Part shown: piece by piece, positions 1 to 12,752 of the stretch
How positions within the stretch are numbered: the first letter of the stretch is position 1
Layout: each line of letters opens with the position of its first letter
Origin: Actinoallomurus iriomotensis
GTDB taxonomy: Bacteria > Actinomycetota > Actinomycetes > Streptosporangiales > Streptosporangiaceae
DNA: 64,000 bases
Direction: 5' to 3'
Assembly (NCBI RefSeq): GCF_030269445.1
Contig: NZ_BSTJ01000010.1
Coordinates: 1 to 64,000, forward strand
Program-made: the position numbers and the translations under genes
Notes under the pieces: model-generated
What the model was told of the DNA's origin: nothing
Databases searched by the model: none
The model's input: only the letters and a program-made list of their open reading frames with translations

Positions 1-129
1 CGGTCAGAGACCGAACGACGCCAAGCCTTCCCCGAGTGGCTGCACACCTACAATCACCACCGCGCACACACCGCGCTAGGAGGCCGACCACCCGCCAGCC
101 GCATCCCCAACCTCACGGGACAGAACAAC
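1..129 (+). mobile_element. IS481-type transposase, C-terminal remnant
   Basis: Frame 1 is open from the first base and encodes the typical tail of an IS481-family DDE transposase: an AFPEWLHTYNHHRAHTAL-type segment followed by GGRPPASRIPNLTGQ. No stop codon and no recognisable terminal inverted repeat follow. Instead the frame runs straight into a flavin monooxygenase at about base 130, so the right end of the element has been lost. The rest of the transposase lies outside the window. Family assignment rests on this short tail only. Confidence 0.75.
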
Positions 130-837
130 TACCGCGTGGGCGACGTGCTGTTCGCGGGGGACGCCGCGCACATCCACCCGCCGCTCGGCGGGCAGGGCCT
201 GAACACCGGTGTGCAGGACGCCGTCAACCTCGGCTGGAAGCTGGCCGCGACCGTCCAGGGCCGCGCGCCGGAGGGGCTCCTGGACACCTACCACGCCGAG
301 CGGCATCCGGTCGCGGCCGGAGTCCTGCACCACACGTCGGCGCAGCGGGTGCTGGCCGATCCGCGGGCGAGCGGGGACGTGGCCGCGCTGCGCGACATCG
401 TCATCGACCTCCTGCGGCTGCCGGACGCCAACCGGCACCTCGCGGGCCTGATGTCCGGGCTGTCGCTGCGCTACGACCTGGCGGGCGAGCACCCGCTCAC
501 CGGGCACCGGATGCCGGACGCCGACCTGCTCGCCGACGCCGGGCCCACCCGGGTGTCCGCGCTGTTCCGCGCCGGGCACGCCGTGCTGCTCGACCTGGCC
601 GGGATCGTCCCGTCCGGCCTCCGGCTTCCGGCCGGCGTCGACCTCGTCCGCGCCGGGTCCACCACCGATCTCGGCGCCGCCGCGCTGCTCGTACGCCCCG
701 ACGGGTACGTCTGCTGGGCCGCCGACGACGCCGCCACCCTGCTGCCGGCGGTCGCCCGCCACCTCGCGACTGTACCTACTGGTATGTACGATAAGGGGAA
801 TGGACACCAGGGAACGACTGATCGAGAGCGCCCGTGA
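130..837 (+). pseudogene. FAD-dependent aromatic monooxygenase, N-terminally truncated
   Basis: The frame encodes the C-terminal third of a PheA/TetX-type aromatic-ring monooxygenase. It begins just before the second FAD-binding motif (GDAAHIHPPLGGQGLNTG, then QDAVNLGWKLA) and ends with the C-terminal domain. The N-terminal Rossmann GxGxxG motif and substrate domain are missing, so the product cannot be an active flavoenzyme. The frame is continuous with the transposase tail upstream, giving one chimeric open frame from base 1 to 837. The 3' end overlaps the start of the TetR gene by 38 bases, as in an intact monooxygenase-tetR pair. I infer an IS insertion followed by an adjacent deletion. 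Confidence 0.8.
772..789. promoter_or_regulatory. Candidate TetR operator
   Basis: GTACCTACTGGTATGTAC is an 18-bp dyad (7 of 8 arm positions match). It lies 10 bases upstream of the TetR start codon and inside the 3' end of the monooxygenase frame. Position and symmetry suit autoregulation by the adjacent TetR protein. That is inference. Confidence 0.5.
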
Positions 838-1375
838 GCTGCTGTGGGAGCGCGGCTACGTGGGCACGAGCCCGAAGGCGATCCAGGAGCGGTCCGGCGC
901 CGGCCAGGGCAGCATGTACCACCACTTCCACGGCAAGCCCGACCTCGCGCTCGCCGCGATCAGCCGCAGCGCCGGGGAGCTCCGGGAGCGGGCGGAGGTC
1001 CAGTTCTCCGGTCCCGGCCCTGTGGTCGACCGGATCACCGCCTACCTGCGCCGCGAACGGGACGTGCTGAAGGGCTGTCCGGTCGGCCGCCTCACCCAGG
1101 ACCCGGACGTGATGAGCGACCCGGACCTGCGCCGGCCGGTCGCGGAGACCTTCGCCTGGCTCACCGACCGGCTGGCCGCGCTGCTGGCGGAGGGCCGCGC
1201 GAACGGCGAGCTGGACGCCCGGCTCGACCCGGCGGCCACCGCCGGCGCGCTGGTCGCGGTGCTGCAGGGCGGTTACGTCTTGGCCCGCGCCGCCGGCTCG
1301 CCGGAGGCGTTCGCGCAGGCCGTCGACGGCGCCGTCGGCCTGCTCGCCGGGCACGTCCGCCGGGGCGGTGAGTGA
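800..1375 (+). CDS. TetR/AcrR family transcriptional regulator
   Basis: This 191-residue protein has an N-terminal helix-turn-helix (RERLIESARELLWERGY, then SGAGQGSMYHHFHGKPDLAL) and a C-terminal ligand domain with the GCPVGRL segment common in LmrA/YxaF-like regulators. Such proteins repress neighbouring monooxygenase or efflux genes until a small aromatic ligand binds. The ATG start is preceded almost directly by AAGGGGA, so a leaderless or short-leader mRNA is possible. A dyad at 772-789 overlaps the promoter region. Its likely former partner, the monooxygenase, is now broken. The stop codon lies one base before the ATG of the tautomerase gene, so the two are probably cotranscribed. Confidence 0.88.
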   Translation: MDTRERLIESARELLWERGYVGTSPKAIQERSGAGQGSMYHHFHGKPDLALAAISRSAGELRERAEVQFSGPGPVVDRITAYLRRERDVLKGCPVGRLTQDPDVMSDPDLRRPVAETFAWLTDRLAALLAEGRANGELDARLDPAATAGALVAVLQGGYVLARAAGSPEAFAQAVDGAVGLLAGHVRRGGE

Positions 1376-1376
1376 C

Positions 1377-1790
1377 ATGCCGTTCGTCCGTGTCGACGCG
1401 CTGCGAGCCGACGCCGAACGACTCGACGCGCTCGGCCGCGCCGTGCACGACGCCCTGGTCGAGACGATCGGCTTCCCGCCCGACGACCGCTTCCAGGTGC
1501 TCACGAGCCACGACGGCACGAGCGGCACGCTGCGTTACGACGACTACCTGGGAGTCCACCGCGACGAGGGCATCGTGTACGTCGCGATCACCATGCGCTC
1601 CGGCCGCCCACCCGAGCAGAAGCGCGCGCTGTACCGTCGGATCGCCGAGCTGGCCGAGGAGTACGCCGGCACCGAGCCGCGGAACGTGTTCATCACCGTG
1701 ACCGAGAACGAATCGACCGACTGGTCCTTCGGCCACGGCGAGGCCCAGTACGCCCCCGGCTCGACGAATGGCGGAGACGGAGAAGCCTAG
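1377..1790 (+). CDS. Tautomerase superfamily protein
   Basis: The 137-residue product begins MPFVRVDALR. Tautomerase-superfamily enzymes use the proline exposed by removal of Met1 as catalytic base, so the ATG at 1377 is preferred over an in-frame GTG at 1368. The length and the TSHDGTSGTLRYDDYLG segment match the longer Tautomerase_2-like group rather than the 60-residue 4-oxalocrotonate tautomerases. It follows tetR with essentially no gap. The substrate is unknown; the truncated aromatic monooxygenase nearby suggests a former role in aromatic metabolism (inference). Confidence 0.85.
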   Translation: MPFVRVDALRADAERLDALGRAVHDALVETIGFPPDDRFQVLTSHDGTSGTLRYDDYLGVHRDEGIVYVAITMRSGRPPEQKRALYRRIAELAEEYAGTEPRNVFITVTENESTDWSFGHGEAQYAPGSTNGGDGEA

Positions 1791-1807
1791 GATCCTGGGG
1801 TACTGCG

Positions 1808-1834
1808 CTCAGGCGGGACTCACGGAACCCTGAG
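1808..1834. terminator. Possible bidirectional terminator hairpin
   Basis: CTCAGG and CCTGAG form a 6-bp stem around a 15-base loop between the convergent tautomerase and secreted-protein genes. The stem is short and there is no clear T-tract (only TCATTTCTT follows), so this is weakly supported. Confidence 0.3.
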
Positions 1835-1845
1835 GTCATTTCTTA

Positions 1846-2409
1846 TCAGTAGTAAACGTGCACCCTGTGGACGCTGTCGTTCCAGCGCGTGGCGCCGAAA
1901 CTCCACGGCAGGCTCACACCGTCGGACTCAAATCCGACCAGGGAGGTCAGCGCGACTTTGTCGCAGTGTTGATCTCCTCGGATCGACGACATGTTCGTTG
2001 CCCACCAGTCGTTCGGATAGAACGTGTAGCCCGCGGCGTCGCAGGTGCCGTAGTCGCCGTAGATGGCGGCGGACGTTCCTTTCCAACCCGCATCCGCGTA
2101 CCAGGTCATCAGCACGGTCTGCGCGGCAGGGCCCAGGCCCGCGGCCGCCTCGGTGGCCGAGGTCTCCGAACACGACTCGCCCAGCACCGGGGACGCCTGG
2201 GTGGGGCTGGCCGACCTGCCGAGCAGAACCGCGCAATAGCGCGGTGGCGTGGTGTCGGAGGCCGCGTTCGCCGTGCCCGACAAGAGCACGGGCGCGGTGA
2301 TCAGCGAAGCCGCGAGAACGGCAGCGGCACTTTTCGTCGAAAACAACGATTTCTCCCCACGCGCCCCCGTGGTCGAAGTGCTGGCGATGGTCTTCTTCTT
2401 GTATCGCAC
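1846..2409 (-). CDS. Secreted cysteine-containing protein, possibly crystallin-like
   Basis: I chose the GTG at 2409 because GGAAGGG lies about nine bases upstream; a longer frame starts at 2475. The 187-residue product starts MRYKKKTIAS and carries a Sec-type signal (AAVLAASLITAPVLLSG, cut after TANAAS) at about residues 27-50. The mature part of about 135 residues has four cysteines (YCAVLL, ESCSE, GTCDAAGYTF, QHCDKV). The pattern GTCDAAGYTFYPNDWWATNM resembles beta/gamma-crystallin-like secreted proteins of actinomycetes. The four cysteines could form two disulfides. Function is unknown. A second secreted or envelope gene is not adjacent, so it is probably monocistronic. Confidence 0.8.
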   Translation of the reverse strand: MRYKKKTIASTSTTGARGEKSLFSTKSAAAVLAASLITAPVLLSGTANAASDTTPPRYCAVLLGRSASPTQASPVLGESCSETSATEAAAGLGPAAQTVLMTWYADAGWKGTSAAIYGDYGTCDAAGYTFYPNDWWATNMSSIRGDQHCDKVALTSLVGFESDGVSLPWSFGATRWNDSVHRVHVYY

Positions 2410-2576
2410 GTTCGCGATCCCTTCCCCGTCGACAACGTCGCGAAGACGTACCGTTGTGTCCCAGGAGGGGACCATAGGTCACTGAATTGGCCGTGACTCG
2501 CCAAATCGCGCGGCAGCCACTCGCCATTCCACGCACCGCCGAACCAAGAGATCTCAGTGTCAGCGGTCCCCGGTGT

Positions 2577-4586
2577 CTAACCGCGCGAGTCGAGGCGGTA
2601 CGCGCGGGCTTGCAGGCCGTACAGCTCGCCGAACACCCCGCCCGCCGCGAGGAGTTCGGCCGGTGGGCCCTGCTCGACCAGCCGGCCGCCGTCCAGGACG
2701 TACACCTGGTCGGCGTGGCGGACGCTGGCGAGCCGGTGCGTGATGAGCAGGACCGTACGGCCGTCGGCATGGGCGCGGATGCGTTCGAACAGGGCGTGCT
2801 CGGCGCGGGCGTCGAGGGCCGCGGTGGGTTCGTCGCAGATGAGCAGGGGCGCGTCGCGGTAGAAGCCGCGCGCGACCGCGATGCGCTGCCACTGACCGCC
2901 GGACAGTTCGTGGCCGTCCTTGAACCGGCGGTCCAGCAGCGTGTCGTACCCGTACGGCAGACCGGCGATCACCTCGTCGGCGCCGGAGGCCGCCGCCGCG
3001 TCGGCGATGGGATCCTCGTGCGGCTCCCGGCCCATGGCGATGTTGTGCCGCGCGGTCATGGGCCAGTGCGTGTAGTGCTGGGGGATCATCGCGACGTTCT
3101 GCCGGAGCCGGTCGAGGTCGACGTCGCGCAGGAGCGTGCCGTCCCAGCGGACCTCGCCCTCGTCCGGGCTGTACAGGCCGGCGAGGATCTTGGCGAGGGT
3201 GGTCTTGCCGGAGCCGTTCTCCCCGACCAGCGCCACGACCTCGCCCGCGCGGATCCGTACCGACACGTCCTGCAGTGCGGGCCGGTCCGCGCCCGGGTAG
3301 GTGAACCCGACGTGCTCGGCGGTGATCACCTCGAAGCCGTCCGGCACCGGCCGGTCGCGGGCCTGCGGGACCCGGCGCTCGGCGTCGGCGCAGAAGTCCA
3401 GATAGTCCGAGAAGTACAGGCCGGACTCGTAACAGCGGTTCACCGCGAACAGCAGCGCGGCGAGGGAGGTCTGTCCCGTACGGATGGCGAGCACCGCGGT
3501 GCCGGCCACGGCGAGGTGCACGGCGCCGACGGCGAGCAGCACGCCGAGCGCGACGTACACCGCCCCGGTCGCGACGCCGCCGGCCGTGTCGCCCAGGATC
3601 CGTACGATGGTCTGGCGCCGGGCCAGTTCGACGTGGATGTCGCGTTCGCGGATGGCGAGCCGGTCGTGTTCGCGGGCGAGGAACGGGCGCATGGTGAACG
3701 CACGGATCTCCGCCGCCGAGTCGCGGTCGGCCATCAGGTCGGCCAGGATCCACTTGCGCCGGCGCACCGCCGAGAGCACGAAGATCGCCAGGTAGCGCAT
3801 GCGGGCGGCCCGCGCCGCCGCCCAGCCGTCGGGCACCGCCGTGATCAAGAGCAGGGGCAGCAGCACCGGGTGCAGCACGCCGAGCGCTCCGGCGGCGGCG
3901 ACCAGGCCGACGATGCCGTTGAGGACGTCGATCGTGGCCTCGACCACGGGCGCCGCCTCCATCAGCCCGCGGTCGCGGGCCCGGTGCATCGCGTCGTGGA
4001 ACTCGGTGTCGTCGAAGGAGGGCAGCTCGACCCGCGTGGTCAGGTCGAACAGCCGTTTCTCCACGAGGTGGTCGACCCGGGGTTTCAGCCGCGCCTGGGC
4101 CCAGCCCGCGCCCGCCTGCAGTGCCGCCCGCAGCGCGGTCGCGACCGCGACCAGGGCCAGGGAGGGCAGCGCCGCGCGTACGCGGTCCGGGGTCGCGCCG
4201 CCGGCGAACAGCGCCCGGAGCACCCCGGTCGTCGCGAGCAGGCCGTACGCGGTGAAGACGCCGGCCAGCAGGTGCAGGGTGACGGTGGCGATCGCGTCGG
4301 CCGGGCTGGCCCGCCACGCGAGCCGTGCGGCCGCGGCGATCAGCGCGGGCAGGCGGCGGGTCATTCCGCCGAGCCCGGCGGAGGCCAGGGCGGCGAGGTG
4401 CGTGTGCCAGGGCGGCAGGTTCATCTCCGCGCCGTGCTCGGCCGCCTCCGGCAGACCGGTGCGCTTCTGGAAGAGCCGCCGCACCGCCCGTTCCACCCGC
4501 GGACGCCCCGGGCCGTCCTGGTCCGGGAACTGCCGCGGGCGTCGCGGACGACCGGGCGGCCGGCTGACCGGCCGCCGACGGCGCAT
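2577..4586 (-). CDS. ABC transporter, fused permease and ATPase
   Basis: The protein (669 residues from the ATG at 4586) has an N-terminal extension, a six-helix type-1 exporter membrane domain (about residues 90-400) and a C-terminal ATPase. The ATPase shows Walker A GENGSGKTT, signature LSGGQWQRIAVARG, Walker B LLICDEPTAALD and the switch histidine in LLITHRL. Such half-transporters dimerise to export peptides, lipids or drugs. The start is uncertain: no good ribosome-binding site is visible at 4586, and later ATGs exist at about residues 55 and 73. It stands alone, with no precursor peptide or partner half-transporter visible, so the substrate cannot be inferred. Confidence 0.85.
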   Translation of the reverse strand: MRRRRPVSRPPGRPRRPRQFPDQDGPGRPRVERAVRRLFQKRTGLPEAAEHGAEMNLPPWHTHLAALASAGLGGMTRRLPALIAAAARLAWRASPADAIATVTLHLLAGVFTAYGLLATTGVLRALFAGGATPDRVRAALPSLALVAVATALRAALQAGAGWAQARLKPRVDHLVEKRLFDLTTRVELPSFDDTEFHDAMHRARDRGLMEAAPVVEATIDVLNGIVGLVAAAGALGVLHPVLLPLLLITAVPDGWAAARAARMRYLAIFVLSAVRRRKWILADLMADRDSAAEIRAFTMRPFLAREHDRLAIRERDIHVELARRQTIVRILGDTAGGVATGAVYVALGVLLAVGAVHLAVAGTAVLAIRTGQTSLAALLFAVNRCYESGLYFSDYLDFCADAERRVPQARDRPVPDGFEVITAEHVGFTYPGADRPALQDVSVRIRAGEVVALVGENGSGKTTLAKILAGLYSPDEGEVRWDGTLLRDVDLDRLRQNVAMIPQHYTHWPMTARHNIAMGREPHEDPIADAAAASGADEVIAGLPYGYDTLLDRRFKDGHELSGGQWQRIAVARGFYRDAPLLICDEPTAALDARAEHALFERIRAHADGRTVLLITHRLASVRHADQVYVLDGGRLVEQGPPAELLAAGGVFGELYGLQARAYRLDSRG

Positions 4587-4704
4587 CGTCACGTGACGTC
4601 GGCCAGGCCAAACGCGTCGATCACCATGGCGGGATTGTTCCCCGCCCGGCATCCGGACATAACGCGATCTTTGGACAACAAGGAGTAATCAGACTTGGCG
4701 TCGT

Positions 4705-5298
4705 TCAGCCGCCGTACGTGGAAAGACCGCTCCAGGTCACGTCCATCATCTGGCGGGCCGCCTCCTCCGGGGTGACGTCCGGGTTGCGCATGCGCCACAG
4801 GGCCAGGCGTTCACAGGCGCCGACGATGATCTCCGCGTACGCCTCCAGGTCGCGCCTCGGCCGGTCCGGGGTGAGCCACTCCATCTGCGCGACGATCAGG
4901 TCGGTCTGCTGCCGGCGCGTCGCCTCGATCTCGTCGGCCGCGTCGCCGCTCAGCACCGGCTCCTGGAGCAGCACCAGCCACGCGCGGCGGTGCGCCTCAT
5001 TGAAGCGGAAGTAGGCGAGGTAGCCGTTGTAGAGCTTGTCCTCGGCGGTGTCGCCCTCGGCCGCCGCGCGCTCGGTGGTCTCGCGCAGCTCGCGCCGCGC
5101 CCGCGCGATGGTGGCGAGCAGCAGGCCCTCCTTGGAGCCGAAGTACTCGTACAGCATCGGCTTGGACAGCCCGACGCGTACCGCGATCTCCTCCATGGAC
5201 ACCGCGCCGTACCCCTGGGTGGCGAAGACCTCCTCGGCGACGTCGAGCATCTGCCGCTCGCGCTCGGCTCGCGTCATCCGGCGACGTCTGGTCTCCAC
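4705..5298 (-). CDS. TetR family regulator, divergent from a monooxygenase
   Basis: This 197-residue regulator has a clear N-terminal helix-turn-helix (VFATQGYGAVSMEEIAVRVG, then LSKPMLYEYFGSKEGLL). Its ligand domain resembles those of TetR proteins that control Baeyer-Villiger monooxygenase or fatty-acid genes. It is transcribed divergently from the flavin monooxygenase at 5381, and the shared 82-base intergenic region holds three successive dyads (5317-5362). It therefore probably represses both itself and the monooxygenase. An alternative start at MTRAERERQ is possible. Confidence 0.9.
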   Translation of the reverse strand: METRRRRMTRAERERQMLDVAEEVFATQGYGAVSMEEIAVRVGLSKPMLYEYFGSKEGLLLATIARARRELRETTERAAAEGDTAEDKLYNGYLAYFRFNEAHRRAWLVLLQEPVLSGDAADEIEATRRQQTDLIVAQMEWLTPDRPRRDLEAYAEIIVGACERLALWRMRNPDVTPEEAARQMMDVTWSGLSTYGG

Positions 5299-5316
5299 AT
5301 GTGAACTGTATCTCAG

Positions 5317-5362
5317 AACCTACCGGCGGTAACCTACCGTTGGTAACCTACTGCGAGTAGGT
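5317..5362. promoter_or_regulatory. Three-unit operator array for the divergent TetR
   Basis: Three 14-base-spaced units each begin AACCTAC: AACCTACCGGCGGT, AACCTACCGTTGGT and AACCTACTGCGAGTAGGT. Each contains a dyad. The third is a perfect 17-bp palindrome, ACCTACT-GCG-AGTAGGT. The array fills the region between the two divergent starts and ends just before the monooxygenase ribosome-binding site. Confidence 0.7.
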
Positions 5363-5380
5363 CCTCGAACGGGAGGTCAC

Positions 5381-6829
5381 GTGAAACTCGCGATCATCGG
5401 CTCGGGCTTCGCCGGCCTCGGCATGGCGATCCAGCTGAAGAAGGCCGGATTCGACGACTTCGTCGTACTGGAGAAGGACGACGACCTCGGCGGCACGTGG
5501 CGCGACAACCGATACCCGGGCTGCGCCTGCGACGTGCCCTCCCACATGTACTCCTTCTCGTACGAGCTGAACCCCGGCTGGTCGCGGATGTTCGCTCCCC
5601 AGGAGGAGATCTGGGCCTACCTGCGGCGTTGTGTCGACAAGTACGGGCTGGCGTCGCACATCCGGTACGGCGCCGCGGTCGACTCCCTGGAGTGGGACGA
5701 CGAGGCGCGCCACTGGCGCGTCGCCCTCGACGACGGCACCGTGCTCACCCCCAAGGCGGTCGTGTCGGGCATCGGCGCGCTGCACGTCCCGGCGGTGCCG
5801 GACATCCCCGGCGCCGAGCGCTTCACCGGCACGGCGTTCCACTCCGCGCAGTGGGACCACTCCTGCGACCTGACGGGCAAGCGGGTCGCGGTGATCGGCA
5901 CCGGTGCGTCGGCCATCCAGTTCGTGCCGAAGGTCGCCGAGCGCGCGGCGAGCCTGCGCGTGTTCCAGCGCACCCCGCCGTGGATCCAGCCGAAACCCGA
6001 CTTCGTCTTCCCGGCGTGGGCCCGCGGCATGTTCCGGTACATGCCGGGCGCGACGCGCGCCTTCCGCGACGCGATCTACTGGGTGCTGGAGGCCCGCGCG
6101 GTCGGCTTCACGATCAGCCCGAAGCTCATGGCCCCGCAGGAGAAGGTGGCCCGCGCGCACATCGCCCGCCAGGTGCCCGACCCGGAGCTGCGCGCCAAGG
6201 TCACCCCGGACTACACGATCGGCTGCAAGCGCATCCTGCTGTCCTCGGACTACTACCCGGCCCTGTCCCAGCCGCACGTCGACGTGGTCACCGGGCAGAT
6301 CACCGAGATCACCGAGACCGGCCTGGTCACCGCCGACGGCACCGCGCACGACGTGGACGTCATCATCTACGGCACCGGCTTCAAGGTCACCGACGCCCTG
6401 GCCGAGCAGCGCATCGTCGGCCGCGGCGGCGTGAAGATCCAGGAGGCCTGGGCCGACGGCATCGAGGCCCACCACGGCATCACCATCGCCGGCTTCCCGA
6501 ACCTGTTCATGCTCCTGGGTCCCAACACCGGGCTCGGCCACAACTCGGTCGTCTTCATGATCGAGTCCCAGGTCCAGCACGTGCTGAGCTGCCTGCGGAT
6601 GCTGTCAGAGGAGCAGGCCGACGTCATCGAGGTACGCCCGGAGGCGCAGCGACGCTTCAACCGGGGCCTCCAGCGCCGCCTGCGCAAGGCGGTGTGGAAC
6701 GAGGGCGGCTGCAAGAGCTGGTACCTGGACGACAAGGGCGTCAACCGCACGCTGTGGCCGGGCTTCACCTTCGAGTACTGGGCCCGCACCCGAAAGGCCC
6801 GCCACCGCGACTACGACCTGTCCCGCTGA
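5381..6829 (+). CDS. Baeyer-Villiger-type flavin monooxygenase
   Basis: The 482-residue protein has an N-terminal FAD Rossmann motif (GSGFAGLGMA) and the type I BVMO motif GGTWRDNRYPGCACD. The BVMO fingerprint region reads FTGTAFHSAQWDH, and there is a second nucleotide-binding motif (GTGASA) for NADPH. Such enzymes insert oxygen into ketones to give esters or lactones, or oxidise heteroatoms. The expected proline at the end of the fingerprint (HxxxWP) is replaced by Asp, which occurs in related FMO-like groups, so the exact activity is uncertain. The GTG start follows GGGAGG at good spacing. Expression is probably controlled by the divergent TetR. Confidence 0.88.
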   Translation: MKLAIIGSGFAGLGMAIQLKKAGFDDFVVLEKDDDLGGTWRDNRYPGCACDVPSHMYSFSYELNPGWSRMFAPQEEIWAYLRRCVDKYGLASHIRYGAAVDSLEWDDEARHWRVALDDGTVLTPKAVVSGIGALHVPAVPDIPGAERFTGTAFHSAQWDHSCDLTGKRVAVIGTGASAIQFVPKVAERAASLRVFQRTPPWIQPKPDFVFPAWARGMFRYMPGATRAFRDAIYWVLEARAVGFTISPKLMAPQEKVARAHIARQVPDPELRAKVTPDYTIGCKRILLSSDYYPALSQPHVDVVTGQITEITETGLVTADGTAHDVDVIIYGTGFKVTDALAEQRIVGRGGVKIQEAWADGIEAHHGITIAGFPNLFMLLGPNTGLGHNSVVFMIESQVQHVLSCLRMLSEEQADVIEVRPEAQRRFNRGLQRRLRKAVWNEGGCKSWYLDDKGVNRTLWPGFTFEYWARTRKARHRDYDLSR

Positions 6830-6841
6830 CGAGCGGGCTCC

Positions 6842-10714
<3,873 letters not shown>

Positions 10715-10796
10715 ACATCCGGACAGAATAGGCAAGCATCCGGACTGCCCGGTGCCTGGGACCTCTACGTTGCCCCATGACGCGGTGCTCCGCCAC

Positions 10797-11759
10797 TCAA
10801 TTTCTCCGGTGGCTGGGGCCGTGCGGGTCGTCGCAGTGCCGTCGCTCGATGGTCAGCAACTGCTCCGAGGCGTGGTCGACCTGAAGCGTCGTATGGGTGA
10901 TCTGGTAGTCCTTCTCCAGCACGTGCTCCAGGTCGTGCCGTACGGCGTGGCAGTCCTCGCCGAGGGCCACGAGCACGTGGGCCGAGGCCGCCGGCATGCC
11001 CGAGGTGATCTGCCAGATGTGCAGGTCGTGCACCTCGACGACGTGCGGGCGGCGGGCCAGGGCCTGCCCGATCCGCTCGGGCGAGAGACCCGCGGGCGCG
11101 GCCTCCAGGAAGATCCGCCCCGAATCGCGTACGAGCCCGGCGCCGGCCTTGACCATCAGGGCGACGACGAGGAGCGAGGCGATCGCGTCCGCGCGCCCGA
11201 AGCCGGTCAGGACCACGACGAGCCCGGCGACCGCGGTGGCGACGAAGGCGTACAGATCGGTCACGATGTGCTGGAAGACACCCTCGACGTTGAGGCTGTC
11301 GCGGTTGGCCCGGCCGATCAGCCAGGTCGCGCCCAGATTGATCACCACCCCGGCGAGGGCCGTGCCGAGCACCATCCCGCCGGTCACCTCCGGCGGATGG
11401 ATCAGCCGCCGGACCGCCTCGTAGGTCAGCCACGCCGACAGCACCAGCAGGGTGATCCCGTTGGCCTGCGCGGACAGGATCTCGGCGCGGGTCAGGCCGT
11501 AGGTGTAGCCGCCGCGCGGCGGCCGGGCCGCCAGGCGCATGGCCACCAGCGCCAGGGCGATCGACGCGGCGTCGGTGAGCATGTGCGCCGCGTCGGAGAT
11601 CAGCGCGAGCGAACGGGCGAGAACGCCGACGACGATCTCGCCGGCCATGAACGCCAGGATCAGCGCGAGCGCGGCGGTGAGCAGGCGCTTGTCGGAGTCC
11701 GCGCTCACACCGTGGGTGTGCCCGTGACCGCCGCCGCCGTGGTCGTGCGGGCCGGTCAC
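10797..11759 (-). CDS. Cation diffusion facilitator (zinc-type efflux)
   Basis: I take the GTG at 11759 (GGGAG about 11 bases upstream), giving 320 residues; the open frame continues much further upstream but overlaps the pca promoter. The N-terminus carries a His-rich loop (PHDHGGGGHGHTHG), followed by six membrane segments with the CDF metal-site motifs (SDAAHMLTDA and HIVTDLYAF) and a cytoplasmic C-terminal domain (VHDLHIWQITSG). The two HxxxD motifs fit Zn/Co/Cd-transporting CDF proteins that exchange metal for protons. No metal-responsive regulator is adjacent. Confidence 0.9.
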   Translation of the reverse strand: MTGPHDHGGGGHGHTHGVSADSDKRLLTAALALILAFMAGEIVVGVLARSLALISDAAHMLTDAASIALALVAMRLAARPPRGGYTYGLTRAEILSAQANGITLLVLSAWLTYEAVRRLIHPPEVTGGMVLGTALAGVVINLGATWLIGRANRDSLNVEGVFQHIVTDLYAFVATAVAGLVVVLTGFGRADAIASLLVVALMVKAGAGLVRDSGRIFLEAAPAGLSPERIGQALARRPHVVEVHDLHIWQITSGMPAASAHVLVALGEDCHAVRHDLEHVLEKDYQITHTTLQVDHASEQLLTIERRHCDDPHGPSHRRN

Positions 11760-11944
11760 GGCGTCCGGGCTCCCGCCGGTCGTCCCACGTGGCTCGTCGG
11801 CCGCTGCATCGGTGTGTCCTCCTCGGTCCCCGCCGCCTGTTCGACGGTACCAAGGGGCCACCGCGATCCCCGGGGCGTCGGCGTCCGGACCTGCGACGTG
11901 TTCCGGACGTCCCTCACGAACCGGTCCGGCCGCGATCACACGTT

Positions 11945-11959
11945 TTCCACTGAGCGGAA
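11945..11959. promoter_or_regulatory. Candidate IclR/PcaR operator upstream of the pca operon
   Basis: TTCCACTGAGCGGAA is a 15-bp dyad (TTCCAC/GCGGAA, 5 of 6 arm positions) located 44 bases upstream of pcaI. Its symmetry and position suit the IclR-family regulator encoded at the end of the cluster. The assignment is inference. Confidence 0.4.
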
Positions 11960-12002
11960 GAATGGTCATGAACGCTCTCGACGGCTTGGCAGGGTGGTGG
12001 GC

Positions 12003-12752
12003 ATGGACAAGGTGGTCTCCTCGGCGGCGGAGGCCGTCGCGGACCTCGGCGACGGCGCGTCGATCGCCGTCGGCGGGTTCGGGCTGTGCGGTGTGCCGTT
12101 CACCCTGATCGACGCCGTGTACGCAGCGGGCGCCTCGGAGCTGTCGATCGTCTCGAACAACTGCGGGACCATCGGCCTCGGCCTGGGACGCCTCCTCGAC
12201 GCCGGCCGCATCACCCGTGCGCGCGGCTCGTACGTCGGGGAGAACAAGGAGCTCGCCCGCCGCTACCTCGGCGGCGAGATCGAACTCGAACTGATGCCGC
12301 AGGGCACGCTCTCGGAGAAGCTGCGCGCCGGTGGCTGCGGCATCCCCGCCTTCTACACCCCGGCCGGCGTCGGCACGCTGGTCGCCGAGGGCGGGCTGCC
12401 CTGGCGGTACGGCCCGGACGGTGAGGTCGCGGTGGCCTCCCCGTCCAAGGAGGTCCGCGAGTTCGGCGGCCGGGAGTACGTCCTGGAGGAGAGCATCACC
12501 ACCGACTTCGCGCTGGTCCGCGCCGTCCGCGGCGACCGGCACGGCAACCTGGTCTTCCACCGTTCCGCGCGCAACTTCAACCCCCTGTGCGCGATGGCCG
12601 CCCGCACCGCGGTCGCCGAGGTCGAGGAGCTCGTCGACGCCCTCGACCCGGATGAGGTCCACCTGCCCGGCATCTTCGTCCAGCGCGTCGTCGCCCTCAC
12701 CCCCGAGCAGGCCGCCGACAAGCCCATCGAGAAGCGGACGGTCACCGAATGA
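12003..12752 (+). CDS. pcaI: 3-oxoadipate CoA-transferase, alpha subunit
   Basis: This 249-residue subunit has the class I CoA-transferase alpha signature [14 protein letters not shown] and the conserved SNNCG segment. With PcaJ it transfers CoA from succinyl-CoA to 3-oxoadipate, the penultimate step of the beta-ketoadipate pathway. It opens a seven-gene operon whose products cover protocatechuate ring cleavage to 3-oxoadipyl-CoA. Sequence alone does not separate it from acetoacetate (SCOT-type) transferases; the pca context decides. Its stop overlaps the pcaJ start (ATGA). Confidence 0.92.
   Translation: MDKVVSSAAEAVADLGDGASIAVGGFGLCGVPFTLIDAVYAAGASELSIVSNNCGTIGLGLGRLLDAGRITRARGSYVGENKELARRYLGGEIELELMPQGTLSEKLRAGGCGIPAFYTPAGVGTLVAEGGLPWRYGPDGEVAVASPSKEVREFGGREYVLEESITTDFALVRAVRGDRHGNLVFHRSARNFNPLCAMAARTAVAEVEELVDALDPDEVHLPGIFVQRVVALTPEQAADKPIEKRTVTE

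Noticed and set aside
2487-4688. 733-codon plus-strand open frame
   Set aside because: It is the antisense shadow of the ABC transporter; composition is typical of GC-driven frames and no domain is visible.
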